Made by a program: the position numbers and the translations under genes. Shown piece after piece: positions 43,667 through 51,472 of a stretch of 64,000 bases of DNA. Under the pieces are notes generated by a model. The model was not told where the DNA came from. It saw only the letters and a list, made by a program, of their open reading frames with translations, and did no database searches. Source of the stretch: Firmicutes bacterium UBA5227 (lineage in GTDB: Bacteria > Bacillota > Clostridia > Tissierellales > Sedimentibacteraceae); contig DHUT01000003.1 of the NCBI GenBank assembly GCA_002409285.1, forward strand, positions 4,951 through 68,950. The letters are read 5' to 3'. Each line of letters starts with the position of its first letter. The stretch's first letter is position 1.

Positions 43667-46183
43667 ATGAGTTATTATCCTTATATAAATAGTATTTTTA
43701 TTAATGATCGACTCAAAAAAAAGTTGAGTGATGTTAAAATGTATCCAGTTACTACAATTATTGCGCCTGTAGGATATGGCAAAACCACTGCAATAAATTG
43801 GTGGGCAAAAAATCAATTGGAGAAAAATGAAAACACTGTTATTCTGCGTCAAATAATTTTAACAGATTCACTATCGGATTTTTGGTCGGGTTTTTCCAAT
43901 TCATTCAAAAATTATCCGATTCTGGCGGATCATATGGAAGCGTTAGGTTACCCGGGAGACGCAAGAAGCATATACTTTTTTACACAACTATTCAAGGAAA
44001 TGTTAGTCAATAATAAAGAACCTATATATTTTATATTGGATGATGTTCACATTATCAGGAAAAAGGAGCAGATAAATCTCTTGCTATTTCTTTCCCAAAA
44101 TATGCCGGAAAAATTTCATATAATACTTCTTTCTCGCAATCAGATCTTTGATGAAACAGAAAAGATGCGCTTGGGAAGCCTCCTTTGCGATATAACAATA
44201 TCAGACCTGCGCCTTAAAAAAAATGAAGTTGATATTTATGCAAAGTCCTGCGGTCTTAAACCAACTGATGATGTAATGAAAAAGCTTGCTGAAATTTCGG
44301 AAGGCTGGATTTCTATGATATATCTGAATTTCAAATACTATACACAGAACAAAACATGGCTTTTAATCTCGGAAAACATTTATACTTTAATAAATGAAGT
44401 GTTATTTAATCCGTTACCGGAAAATATACGGGAATTTCTTATACTCCTTGGTATAACTGATGGATTTACCATGGAACAGGCAGAGTACCTATGGCAAAAT
44501 TCAGATGCTGCTGACCTGCTTGAAACTCTTACAAAAAACAATGCATTTATAACTAAAAACGAAAATGGTATATACCGTTACCACCATATGCTGCAAAAAT
44601 GTGCAAGGCAAGGCTTTCATAAAAAGCCCGAATCTTATCAAAGGCAGAGCTATTCAAAATTAGGGTATTGGCATTTACGCTCAGGAGAATATAAATTTTC
44701 TTACAATGCTTTTTATAAAGCAGAAGATTGGAACGGATTATTCACCACCATAGAAAAGGACAGATTTCTTAATTTCAATAAAGAGGACAGTCAAAATGTT
44801 TGCCGATGGTTAAAGGAATGCCCTGAAGATATTATTCTTAAATATCCTTCAGCAATTACTTCATGCATGGTGGAAATGTTTGTGATTAACAACATTATGG
44901 AATTAAAACTGATGAAAAGATTATTGCTAAAATCATTAAAACAAAATAATGCACTAACCCTGGAGGAAAAAAGTAATCTCTTGGGCGATGCAGAAGTGTC
45001 AGAAAGCTTTATATTTTACAATAATATTTCAGCAATGAGTGACTGTTATCGCAAAGCAAGCTCCTTATTAAACCGCACATCATTGAGCATAAACCAAATG
45101 GGTGCATGGACATTTTCTGCTCCATCTGTCCTTATGATGTACCATTGCACCGTGGGTGGTGCTGATAGAGAAAATGAAGAGCTAAAGAAGTGCATCCCAT
45201 ATTATTATCAAATATCCAATGGGCATGGCAGCGGTGCAGAGCATGCTTTTCAGGCTGAATTATTTTATGAACGAGGTCAAATTATTAATGCAGATATTTC
45301 AAACCGTATTGCTATGAGCAACGCTAAGATAAAAAGTCAATTCAGTATTATGGTAAATTCAAAAATTCTTTCAATGCGAATGGCGGTTTATAACGGCAGC
45401 TGGGACGAGATAGAAGAATGTAATGTTTCTAATAGGAAATTATTAATGGATGAAAAACAATATATATTAATAAATACCTTAGACATCGGCTTATGTTATA
45501 TATATTCCCTGTTAGGGCATCCGGAGTCTGCACCTGAATGGATTTTTGAAAAAGGATTATCTAATGCAACTATCATGTTTCCTGCAATGCCAATGTTTAA
45601 TACTTTCTATAATCAGCTGCTGCTGGCAAAAAAAGATTGGATTGAAGTAGTTGCAAGGAACAATGAATGTAAAGAAATAAACGGAGTGCACAATAACGTA
45701 ATGTGCCGGATTTGGTTACATATACACCAGTCTGCTGCTTTAGAAAAACTTGACAGGCATGCTGATTCGGTGTCAGAATTAACAAAAGCGCTTGATTTAG
45801 CAGTTCCCGATAACATTATAATGCCTTTTGTCGAAAATGAAGTATACATAGAGAGTATATTAAAAGAAATCACAGGAAAAGGTATTTATGTTGAAAGTAT
45901 AGATCGGGTACTGAAACTATCTGAAAGGTTTAGAAAAGGAAAACAAAAAATACAATTTGAACACTGGAACGAGTATGAAAAATACGGATTATCAAAAAAA
46001 GAATTAATAATAGCAAAATTGGCGTCACAGAGAAAAACCAATTTGGAAATTGCAAATGAACTGCATTTAGCAGAAGGAACCGTCAGAAATCAATTATCAC
46101 ATATATTTGAGAAGCTAAACATCAACGGTAACGTAAAAAACAAAAGAATAATGCTTGAATCTTTACTGAAAATGAAAGAATAA
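43667..46183 (+). CDS. MalT-like ATP-dependent LuxR regulator (LAL family)
   Basis: 838 residues. N-terminal STAND ATPase with Walker A A-P-V-G-Y-G-K-T-T (about 36) and Walker B Y-F-I-L-D-D-V-H (about 124), a long helical TPR-like middle, and a C-terminal LuxR helix-turn-helix (L-S-K-K-E-L-I-I-A-K-L-A-S ... T-N-L-E-I-A-N-E-L-H-L-A-E-G-T-V-R). Such proteins bind an inducer and ATP, oligomerise and activate transcription. GGAGGG precedes the ATG. Targets unknown; the divergent secretion cluster is the nearest candidate. Confidence 0.88.
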   Translation: MSYYPYINSIFINDRLKKKLSDVKMYPVTTIIAPVGYGKTTAINWWAKNQLEKNENTVILRQIILTDSLSDFWSGFSNSFKNYPILADHMEALGYPGDARSIYFFTQLFKEMLVNNKEPIYFILDDVHIIRKKEQINLLLFLSQNMPEKFHIILLSRNQIFDETEKMRLGSLLCDITISDLRLKKNEVDIYAKSCGLKPTDDVMKKLAEISEGWISMIYLNFKYYTQNKTWLLISENIYTLINEVLFNPLPENIREFLILLGITDGFTMEQAEYLWQNSDAADLLETLTKNNAFITKNENGIYRYHHMLQKCARQGFHKKPESYQRQSYSKLGYWHLRSGEYKFSYNAFYKAEDWNGLFTTIEKDRFLNFNKEDSQNVCRWLKECPEDIILKYPSAITSCMVEMFVINNIMELKLMKRLLLKSLKQNNALTLEEKSNLLGDAEVSESFIFYNNISAMSDCYRKASSLLNRTSLSINQMGAWTFSAPSVLMMYHCTVGGADRENEELKKCIPYYYQISNGHGSGAEHAFQAELFYERGQIINADISNRIAMSNAKIKSQFSIMVNSKILSMRMAVYNGSWDEIEECNVSNRKLLMDEKQYILINTLDIGLCYIYSLLGHPESAPEWIFEKGLSNATIMFPAMPMFNTFYNQLLLAKKDWIEVVARNNECKEINGVHNNVMCRIWLHIHQSAALEKLDRHADSVSELTKALDLAVPDNIIMPFVENEVYIESILKEITGKGIYVESIDRVLKLSERFRKGKQKIQFEHWNEYEKYGLSKKELIIAKLASQRKTNLEIANELHLAEGTVRNQLSHIFEKLNINGNVKNKRIMLESLLKMKE

Positions 46184-46185
46184 TC

Positions 46186-46229
46186 ATGCAAAAAAGAGCC
46201 CGGATCGAATCTTCAGTCCTAAGGCTCTT
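46186..46229. repeat. Dispersed terminator-like repeat, copy 2
   Basis: 44 bases starting ATGCAAAAAAGAGCCCGG, nearly the same as 36154-36198 and in the same orientation. The outer stem AAGAGCC/GGCTCTT is kept, but the inner stem is weakened (GGATCGAA opposite TTCAGTCC). It lies between convergent genes and a TTTT follows, so it can act as terminator. Confidence 0.75.
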
Positions 46230-46245
46230 TTAAATTATCTGTTAC

Positions 46246-47802
46246 CTACTCCTCTTTCACCATCTTCATTGTGTTGTAGAATAGGAAAAACATAATAAAT
46301 ATGAATGGGAACACCGCTATTATGGCAATTGTCTGTATCGCATCCAGACCTCCCATAAAGATTAAAATAGCAGAGCAAAGCGCCATTGCAACTCCCCACA
46401 ATATTTTCAGGCTGGTTCTGGGGGAATCGTCACCTCCGCTGGAAAGCATACCTAATACTATTGTTGCCGAGTCTGCCGAAACCACAAAGAAAGTAAAAAC
46501 AACAAACAGCATAACAGGTGCCATAATCTTGCTCAACGGGAACTGATTAAGCAGAACAAAAATACCATTTCCAACTTCTGCATTTATAGCACTTTCAATA
46601 ATTCCTTTTGTAGCCGGATTCGTCTCAATGCTTAGTGCGGTGGAACCAAATATGCTGAAAAATACTATGTCAAATATAGTCGGAGCTATAACTGAAGCCA
46701 TAACAAATTCTTTAATAGTTCTGCCTTTAGAAATCTTGGCTATGAACATTGCAACAAATGGAGCCCATGAAATCCACCATGCCCAATAAAATACAGTCCA
46801 TGAATCCAGCCATCCTGTATTGCCTACAGGATCTGTCCACAAGCTCATTGAAATAAAATTCTGAATATATATTCCCACGCTGTTAACAAGATTATCCAGG
46901 ATATACCTTGTAGGTCCAAGTACAAATACAAACAACAATAATCCGATACAAGCTATCATACTTACATTTGAACCGACCTTTATGCCTCTGTCAATAGGTA
47001 AACATGCAGATGCAAGGTAAGCTGCAGTAACAATAACAAGGATAATGATATATACCGTATTATTCATCTGGACACCGTAGTTAAATGAAATTCCGGCTCC
47101 TAATTGCATAACCCCCATTCCTACAGATACACACGTTCCGAAGAAAGTTATGCACAATGTAAACACATCAATAAACTTTCCTATGGGACCATAAATTTTT
47201 TCTCCCAGCAAGGGGTAAAAACATGAGCTTATAAGAGCAGGCATTCCTTTTTTAAATATAACCAGACCCAGGGGTATCCCCAGCATCACATATATTGCCC
47301 AGGGAGTAATTCCCCAATGCAGGTAGGAAACTGCCATTGACCATTCGGCAGCATGAACACTTCCCGGATCACCCGCATAAGTAGGTCCATTCAGGAAATG
47401 ATATATCGGCTCACCAACTGACCAGTAAACAAGCCCAACACCCATCCCGGCTCCAAATAGCATGGCAAACCATGAAAAATTAGAATATTCCGGAACATCT
47501 GTATCTTTTCCAAACCTTATCTTTCCGTACTTACTGAATGCAATAAAAAAGCAAAATACTACAAATGAAAATGAACCTCCTAAATACATCCATTTCCAGT
47601 TGGCAGTTATAGATGAAAGAATCTGATTCATAGAAGAATTCAATGACTCCATATCTATAGCTCCCCACAGAATAAAACCAAAACAAATTACCGCGGCCAA
47701 AATAAATACCATAGAATCCAAGCGGCCAAATATTCCCCAACTACGTGTATATTCTAACCGATCCCTTGGAACAAACTTTTCTTTTTTCTCCATCTTATTC
47801 AT
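46246..47802 (-). CDS. BCCT family betaine/choline/carnitine transporter
   Basis: 518 residues, 12 membrane segments. The glycine stretch G-A-G-M-G-V-G-L-V-Y-W-S-V-G-E-P-I-Y-H (about 100-118) is the sodium/substrate motif of BCCT carriers; G-M-G-V-G is like the Na+-coupled betaine porter BetP. W-S-M-A-V-S-Y-L-H-W-G and W-A-W-W-I-S-W-A-P-F-V complete the aromatic binding region. It begins 62 bases after grdH and probably supplies its substrate. Confidence 0.93.
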   Translation of the reverse strand: MNKMEKKEKFVPRDRLEYTRSWGIFGRLDSMVFILAAVICFGFILWGAIDMESLNSSMNQILSSITANWKWMYLGGSFSFVVFCFFIAFSKYGKIRFGKDTDVPEYSNFSWFAMLFGAGMGVGLVYWSVGEPIYHFLNGPTYAGDPGSVHAAEWSMAVSYLHWGITPWAIYVMLGIPLGLVIFKKGMPALISSCFYPLLGEKIYGPIGKFIDVFTLCITFFGTCVSVGMGVMQLGAGISFNYGVQMNNTVYIIILVIVTAAYLASACLPIDRGIKVGSNVSMIACIGLLLFVFVLGPTRYILDNLVNSVGIYIQNFISMSLWTDPVGNTGWLDSWTVFYWAWWISWAPFVAMFIAKISKGRTIKEFVMASVIAPTIFDIVFFSIFGSTALSIETNPATKGIIESAINAEVGNGIFVLLNQFPLSKIMAPVMLFVVFTFFVVSADSATIVLGMLSSGGDDSPRTSLKILWGVAMALCSAILIFMGGLDAIQTIAIIAVFPFIFIMFFLFYNTMKMVKEE

Positions 47803-47864
47803 GCTGTTATTCTCCTTTATAATTATTAAAGATCAATATAAAAACAACACTTACATACCTACTT

Positions 47865-49175
47865 CTATATTTTAACCTTGTATACCTTCTGCTCTTTAAT
47901 ATCGTCCGTTAACGCATCTAATGCCACCCCCACACGATAGTACCTAAGCTTCCACTGTACTTCCTTTGGAGTAGCCGGATCCCCTAAGGGGTATGGTATA
48001 GATATGGTCGGAACTATCTTGTTAGAACCCACGGTTGTTGCTACGGGTATCAGATTGCACATCTGGACTATAGGTATACCCGCCTTTTCAATTTCTTTTA
48101 CCATTGTTGCTCCGCAACGTGTACAGGTACCTCAGGTCGATACCATTATAACCCCGTCAACATTATCCTCTTTCAGCTTTACGATTATTTCACTTGCCAT
48201 CCTTGCAGCCTCTGCCTGGGTTGTTCCCGTACCTACCGTACTGTAAAAATAATCATGCAGCCTGCCGTACTTTCCTTCTTTCAAATAGGCTTTCATTACA
48301 TCTATGGGCATTATTACATTAGGGTCTGCATCCGCCGCAGCCGGGTCGAACCCTGCATGGATGGTTTTATAAACTCCCGGCTCAAGCCTGTCAGTCTTTG
48401 ATATGTCATACCTTCCCCACCGTGTTGCAGACGCCGATTGAATTCTGTCAGGATTGTCAACAGGCACAATACCTCCTGTTGTAACCATGGCTATAGTTGC
48501 CTTTGACAAATCGGCAACAGGCGGAGCTACAGGTACTCTGTCCGGTTCCGGAATAGGCAATTCTGTTTCAAAAGGAAGACCGTTTAATTTTTTAATAAGC
48601 ATTTGAACTCCACGTTCTGCTCCGGTTCTGCCGGATTCTAACCAGACCTGCGCCCTTATCCCTCTTGGGAAAAAGCCTTCTTCATCAGCCGGACCGGTTT
48701 TTTCTCCGCTTAATATCTTGTTGGCAAAAACAGCCATAGTTTTTACATCATTCTTCATCTTAGCCGCTGAATTTGCACCTTTGAATATATACATATCTTT
48801 TTTGAACATTTCAACCCCGGGATTTTCTTCATTCATGGAAGTAATTACCGGAACATTGAATTTTTCCTTGACCGCTTTACAGATACTTCCGCAGGCAACA
48901 CCGTACCTGCCTGCCTGGAAAGCCGGTCCTGCAATAAAAATATCGAATTCCTTGCCTTCCAAAAATCCTAATATTTCTTTTATTGCTTCATCCGTATTAC
49001 TTCCCATGTAGTTGTCGCCGCATATAACGGTGTATGTAACTTCTCCATCAAGCATGGAATTAAGTGCAAGTCCCGGTCCTACAACACCTTCTCTGATTTC
49101 CGGTTTATAGTCGGCTGTATCCTCCCCGCCTATACCTGCGAAAAATTGGTTTATGTAATGAATTGCTTTTTTCAT
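47865..49175 (-). CDS. grdH: Betaine reductase component B selenoprotein subunit (contains UGA-encoded Sec)
   Basis: 436 residues when the in-frame TGA at 48132-48134 is read as selenocysteine (Sec348). Around it the motif is U-G-T-C-T-R-C, the U-x-x-C-x-x-C centre of GrdB/GrdF/GrdH. A conventional reader would split it into two frames (49217-48132 and 48104-47865). The ATG at 49175 with AGGAGGTG is the start, giving M-K-K-A-I-H-Y-I-N-Q-F-F. The subunit binds the substrate amine and hands the carboxymethyl group to the selenoprotein GrdA. Betaine is chosen over glycine or sarcosine because of the BCCT neighbour and the grdI features. Confidence 0.9.
48106..48134 (-). promoter_or_regulatory. 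Selenocysteine UGA and bSECIS-like hairpin
   Basis: TGA occupies 48134-48132 (minus strand). Thirteen bases further on, GTTGC-GGA-GCAAC forms a short hairpin (48118-48106) with G in the loop, at the distance expected for a bacterial SECIS that recruits SelB. Confidence 0.7.
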
Positions 49176-49186
49176 CCTGGCACCTC

Positions 49187-50512
49187 CTAAAATTCTTTCA
49201 TTGTCTTGGGTGACCATCCTGCAATCATATCACCGCAGAACATTCCGTTGTTTTCCATTATTACGGAACCGTCTTCTCTCACTGATGATCCCAAAACTTC
49301 ATCATAAGACCATCCTCCCGAAAGACCATCCCTTGCCAATGACTGCAATTCACCTATAACCTTGTCTGCCGGCGGAAGCTCGATAAGCTGCGAAACATTT
49401 CCTGTGGAAACTAATGCGTTTGCTTTCACATCAAGAGTTACCAAGGGCTGCGATGCACCGTCTCTTCCTGTACATTCATTGCTTATTCCCACCGTTTTTA
49501 CTCCCACATCTTCCAATGCTGCAAGGCATAAAATATAATCCGCATCCGGATTGCCGTATCCTTCTTCAGTTACTATGGCGCCGTCCGCACCCAGGGATTT
49601 AGCCATCTGGGCTACAAATACAGAAGAACGTTTTTTCTGCTCCAGTGAAACATTTAGGTTCGACATAATGACTCCAAGGAAATTAATAGTCTTTCCATGC
49701 TCCTTATAAAGCTCCTTTATTGTGGGGAAGTTCTGGAAGTCATATGTAGCCCACTTTGATGAAGAAGGCATAAAGCTTCCGGAAATCAATGCCCCGTCCA
49801 ATACCTCGTTGGGGTTCATGAATGACGGAACATACTTATTCATGTCCCAGCCGTACACTAAATCATTGTATCCCATCTCTTCCATTTGTGACTGTGGCTG
49901 CATTACCAGTACCACAGACGGAAGTTTATTTGTACTTTCCTCCCTTTTTGTTACCGGAGCGAGCTCATATGTTTCAATTTCTTCGGGTTCCATATCCTTT
50001 ACAGCAGATCCTAAATATTCGGCAAATTTATGAGCTGCCATTCGTATTGCTGTATTTTTCTTTTGCTGTTCAAATCTTTCAAATTCTTCATCAGTATCAG
50101 CAACAATACAGATATTTATGAGCTGTGAAAACAGTGTATATTTTGCACCCACACCTCCCATATCAATTAATCCGTCTCCGAAACTTCCGTAGTGCATTCC
50201 AACACCAAGTACACTGCATCCTTTTAATGCGTGAACTCTTCCTCTTCCTGCCATTTCCACATCCCCAGTGACACCCGGGAATACGGCTCTTCCGTCAGTC
50301 CTGCTCCTTGGCTCCACAGCTTCCTTAACCGGTACTATACGTGTATTTTCGCCAGGCTTAGCGATAATAATATCCACGTCAGTAATGTGCTCGTCTTCTT
50401 TGATGAATTCTATTGCTTCTTTTTTGTTAATTGTCAAGATACCGTTATCAAACATGGTATTCTCACCAAAGATGACATCATCCACCAAAAAGTTGCCAAT
50501 TTCCAGCTTCAT
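49187..50512 (-). CDS. grdI: Betaine reductase component B, GrdE/GrdI-type subunit
   Basis: 441 residues of the GrdE/GrdG/GrdI family (V-F-P-G-V-T-G-D-V-E-M-A-G-R-G-R, G-M-H-Y-G-S-F-G-D-G, S-N-E-C-T-G-R-D-G). In GrdE a Cys near residue 242 is the site of self-cleavage and pyruvoyl formation. Here that region reads D-G-A-L-I-S-G-S-F-M-P-S-S-S (239-252) with no Cys, so this protein is probably not cleaved. From memory, the betaine-specific component B has two uncleaved subunits, which supports GrdI. It precedes grdH by 11 bases. Confidence 0.88.
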   Translation of the reverse strand: MKLEIGNFLVDDVIFGENTMFDNGILTINKKEAIEFIKEDEHITDVDIIIAKPGENTRIVPVKEAVEPRSRTDGRAVFPGVTGDVEMAGRGRVHALKGCSVLGVGMHYGSFGDGLIDMGGVGAKYTLFSQLINICIVADTDEEFERFEQQKKNTAIRMAAHKFAEYLGSAVKDMEPEEIETYELAPVTKREESTNKLPSVVLVMQPQSQMEEMGYNDLVYGWDMNKYVPSFMNPNEVLDGALISGSFMPSSSKWATYDFQNFPTIKELYKEHGKTINFLGVIMSNLNVSLEQKKRSSVFVAQMAKSLGADGAIVTEEGYGNPDADYILCLAALEDVGVKTVGISNECTGRDGASQPLVTLDVKANALVSTGNVSQLIELPPADKVIGELQSLARDGLSGGWSYDEVLGSSVREDGSVIMENNGMFCGDMIAGWSPKTMKEF

Positions 50513-50549
50513 TTAATCTCCTCCTTTTCATTTAGCTGTTAATTTTAAG

Positions 50550-50573
50550 CAAATATAATCATGATTATATTTG
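50550..50573. promoter_or_regulatory. Perfect 24-bp palindrome, likely TetR operator
   Basis: CAAATATAATCA and its exact complement TGATTATATTTG join to a 24-base perfect palindrome. It begins 10 bases downstream of the grdI -10 box, covering the expected transcription start, an ideal place for repression. Confidence 0.75.
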
Positions 50574-50582
50574 TTATTTTTT

Positions 50583-50611
50583 ATACTACCACAGGTTCAG
50601 CGATTGTGCAA
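50583..50611 (-). promoter_or_regulatory. Promoter of grdI-grdH-BCCT
   Basis: On the minus strand TTGCAC (50606-50611), 17-base spacer, TAGTAT (50583-50588). Confidence 0.7.
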
Positions 50612-50742
50612 ACGATTTTAATAAAAATTTTTTTAATTTTTTGTAAAAATTATTACAAAATGTTATATCTTTTTTTTACTGATATATGTATAATATACAA
50701 TATCAACATAAAACATAAAACATAGAACTGGCGGAAATTTAT

Positions 50743-51405
50743 ATGAGCGAAAAACATAGAAAAATGACAATGAACTGTTTTATTAATGCTGCTGATGAAT
50801 TAATCAATGAAGTAGGGATAGAAAATGTAACAATCAGGGGTATTGCAAAAAAAACAGGATATAACAGTGCAACCATATACAATTACTTTGAGAACCTTGA
50901 TCACCTGATTTTTTTTGGTGCCTTTAGAAATATAAAGGATTACGCCCTGGCACTTAATCGATACCTTGCTGACGCAGAAAATGCAATGGACAGATTTTTA
51001 AAGGTATGGGAGTGTTTTTGTGATTATGCATATTTAAAGCCTGAAATTTACAATGCAATTTTCTTTCCAAGACTGTCAAAAAACATAGAGGAATATATTA
51101 CAGAATATTATACCTTGTTTCCTGAAGATTTAGGTATACATCACGACACAGTTTCAACTATGCTCTTAAAAGGAAATATTAACGACAGAGGAATGACAAC
51201 AGTTATTGACTGTATAAATGAGGGTTTTATAGAACCACAGAATGCAGACAGGCTAAATGACACGACTCTTTTAATATTTGAGGGTATGCTCATGAGAGTT
51301 ATGAGGGGTGCCGTCGGTTACAAAGACGCCACAAACAAAACCATGGATTACATAAAGATTGTTGTGCAGTCACTTCTGATTAAAGGCTATGATTTTTATT
51401 ACTGA
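50743..51405 (+). CDS. TetR family regulator, divergent from grdIH
   Basis: 220 residues. N-terminal helix-turn-helix V-T-I-R-G-I-A-K-K-T-G-Y-N-S-A-T-I-Y-N-Y-F (about 27-47), ligand-binding C-terminal half unclassified. Divergent placement and the palindrome at the grdI start make it the likely repressor of betaine reductase and the BCCT carrier. It is not closely similar to the TetR protein at 28 kb beyond the DNA-binding part. Confidence 0.85.
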   Translation: MSEKHRKMTMNCFINAADELINEVGIENVTIRGIAKKTGYNSATIYNYFENLDHLIFFGAFRNIKDYALALNRYLADAENAMDRFLKVWECFCDYAYLKPEIYNAIFFPRLSKNIEEYITEYYTLFPEDLGIHHDTVSTMLLKGNINDRGMTTVIDCINEGFIEPQNADRLNDTTLLIFEGMLMRVMRGAVGYKDATNKTMDYIKIVVQSLLIKGYDFYY

Positions 51406-51423
51406 TATTTAGCTTTGAAAAAC

Positions 51424-51459
51424 AATACGGACTTCTGCTTAATCGCAGAAGTCCGTATT
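51424..51459. terminator. Bidirectional terminator
   Basis: AATACGGACTTCTGC (51424-51438) pairs perfectly with GCAGAAGTCCGTATT (51445-51459) between convergent genes. Confidence 0.82.
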
Positions 51460-51472
51460 TATAAATTATTTA

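Noticed and set aside
48104..48134. Frameshift or nonsense mutation splitting the grdB-family gene
   Set aside because: The stop is TGA, is in frame, sits at the known Sec position in U-x-x-C-x-x-C, and is followed by a SECIS-like hairpin.
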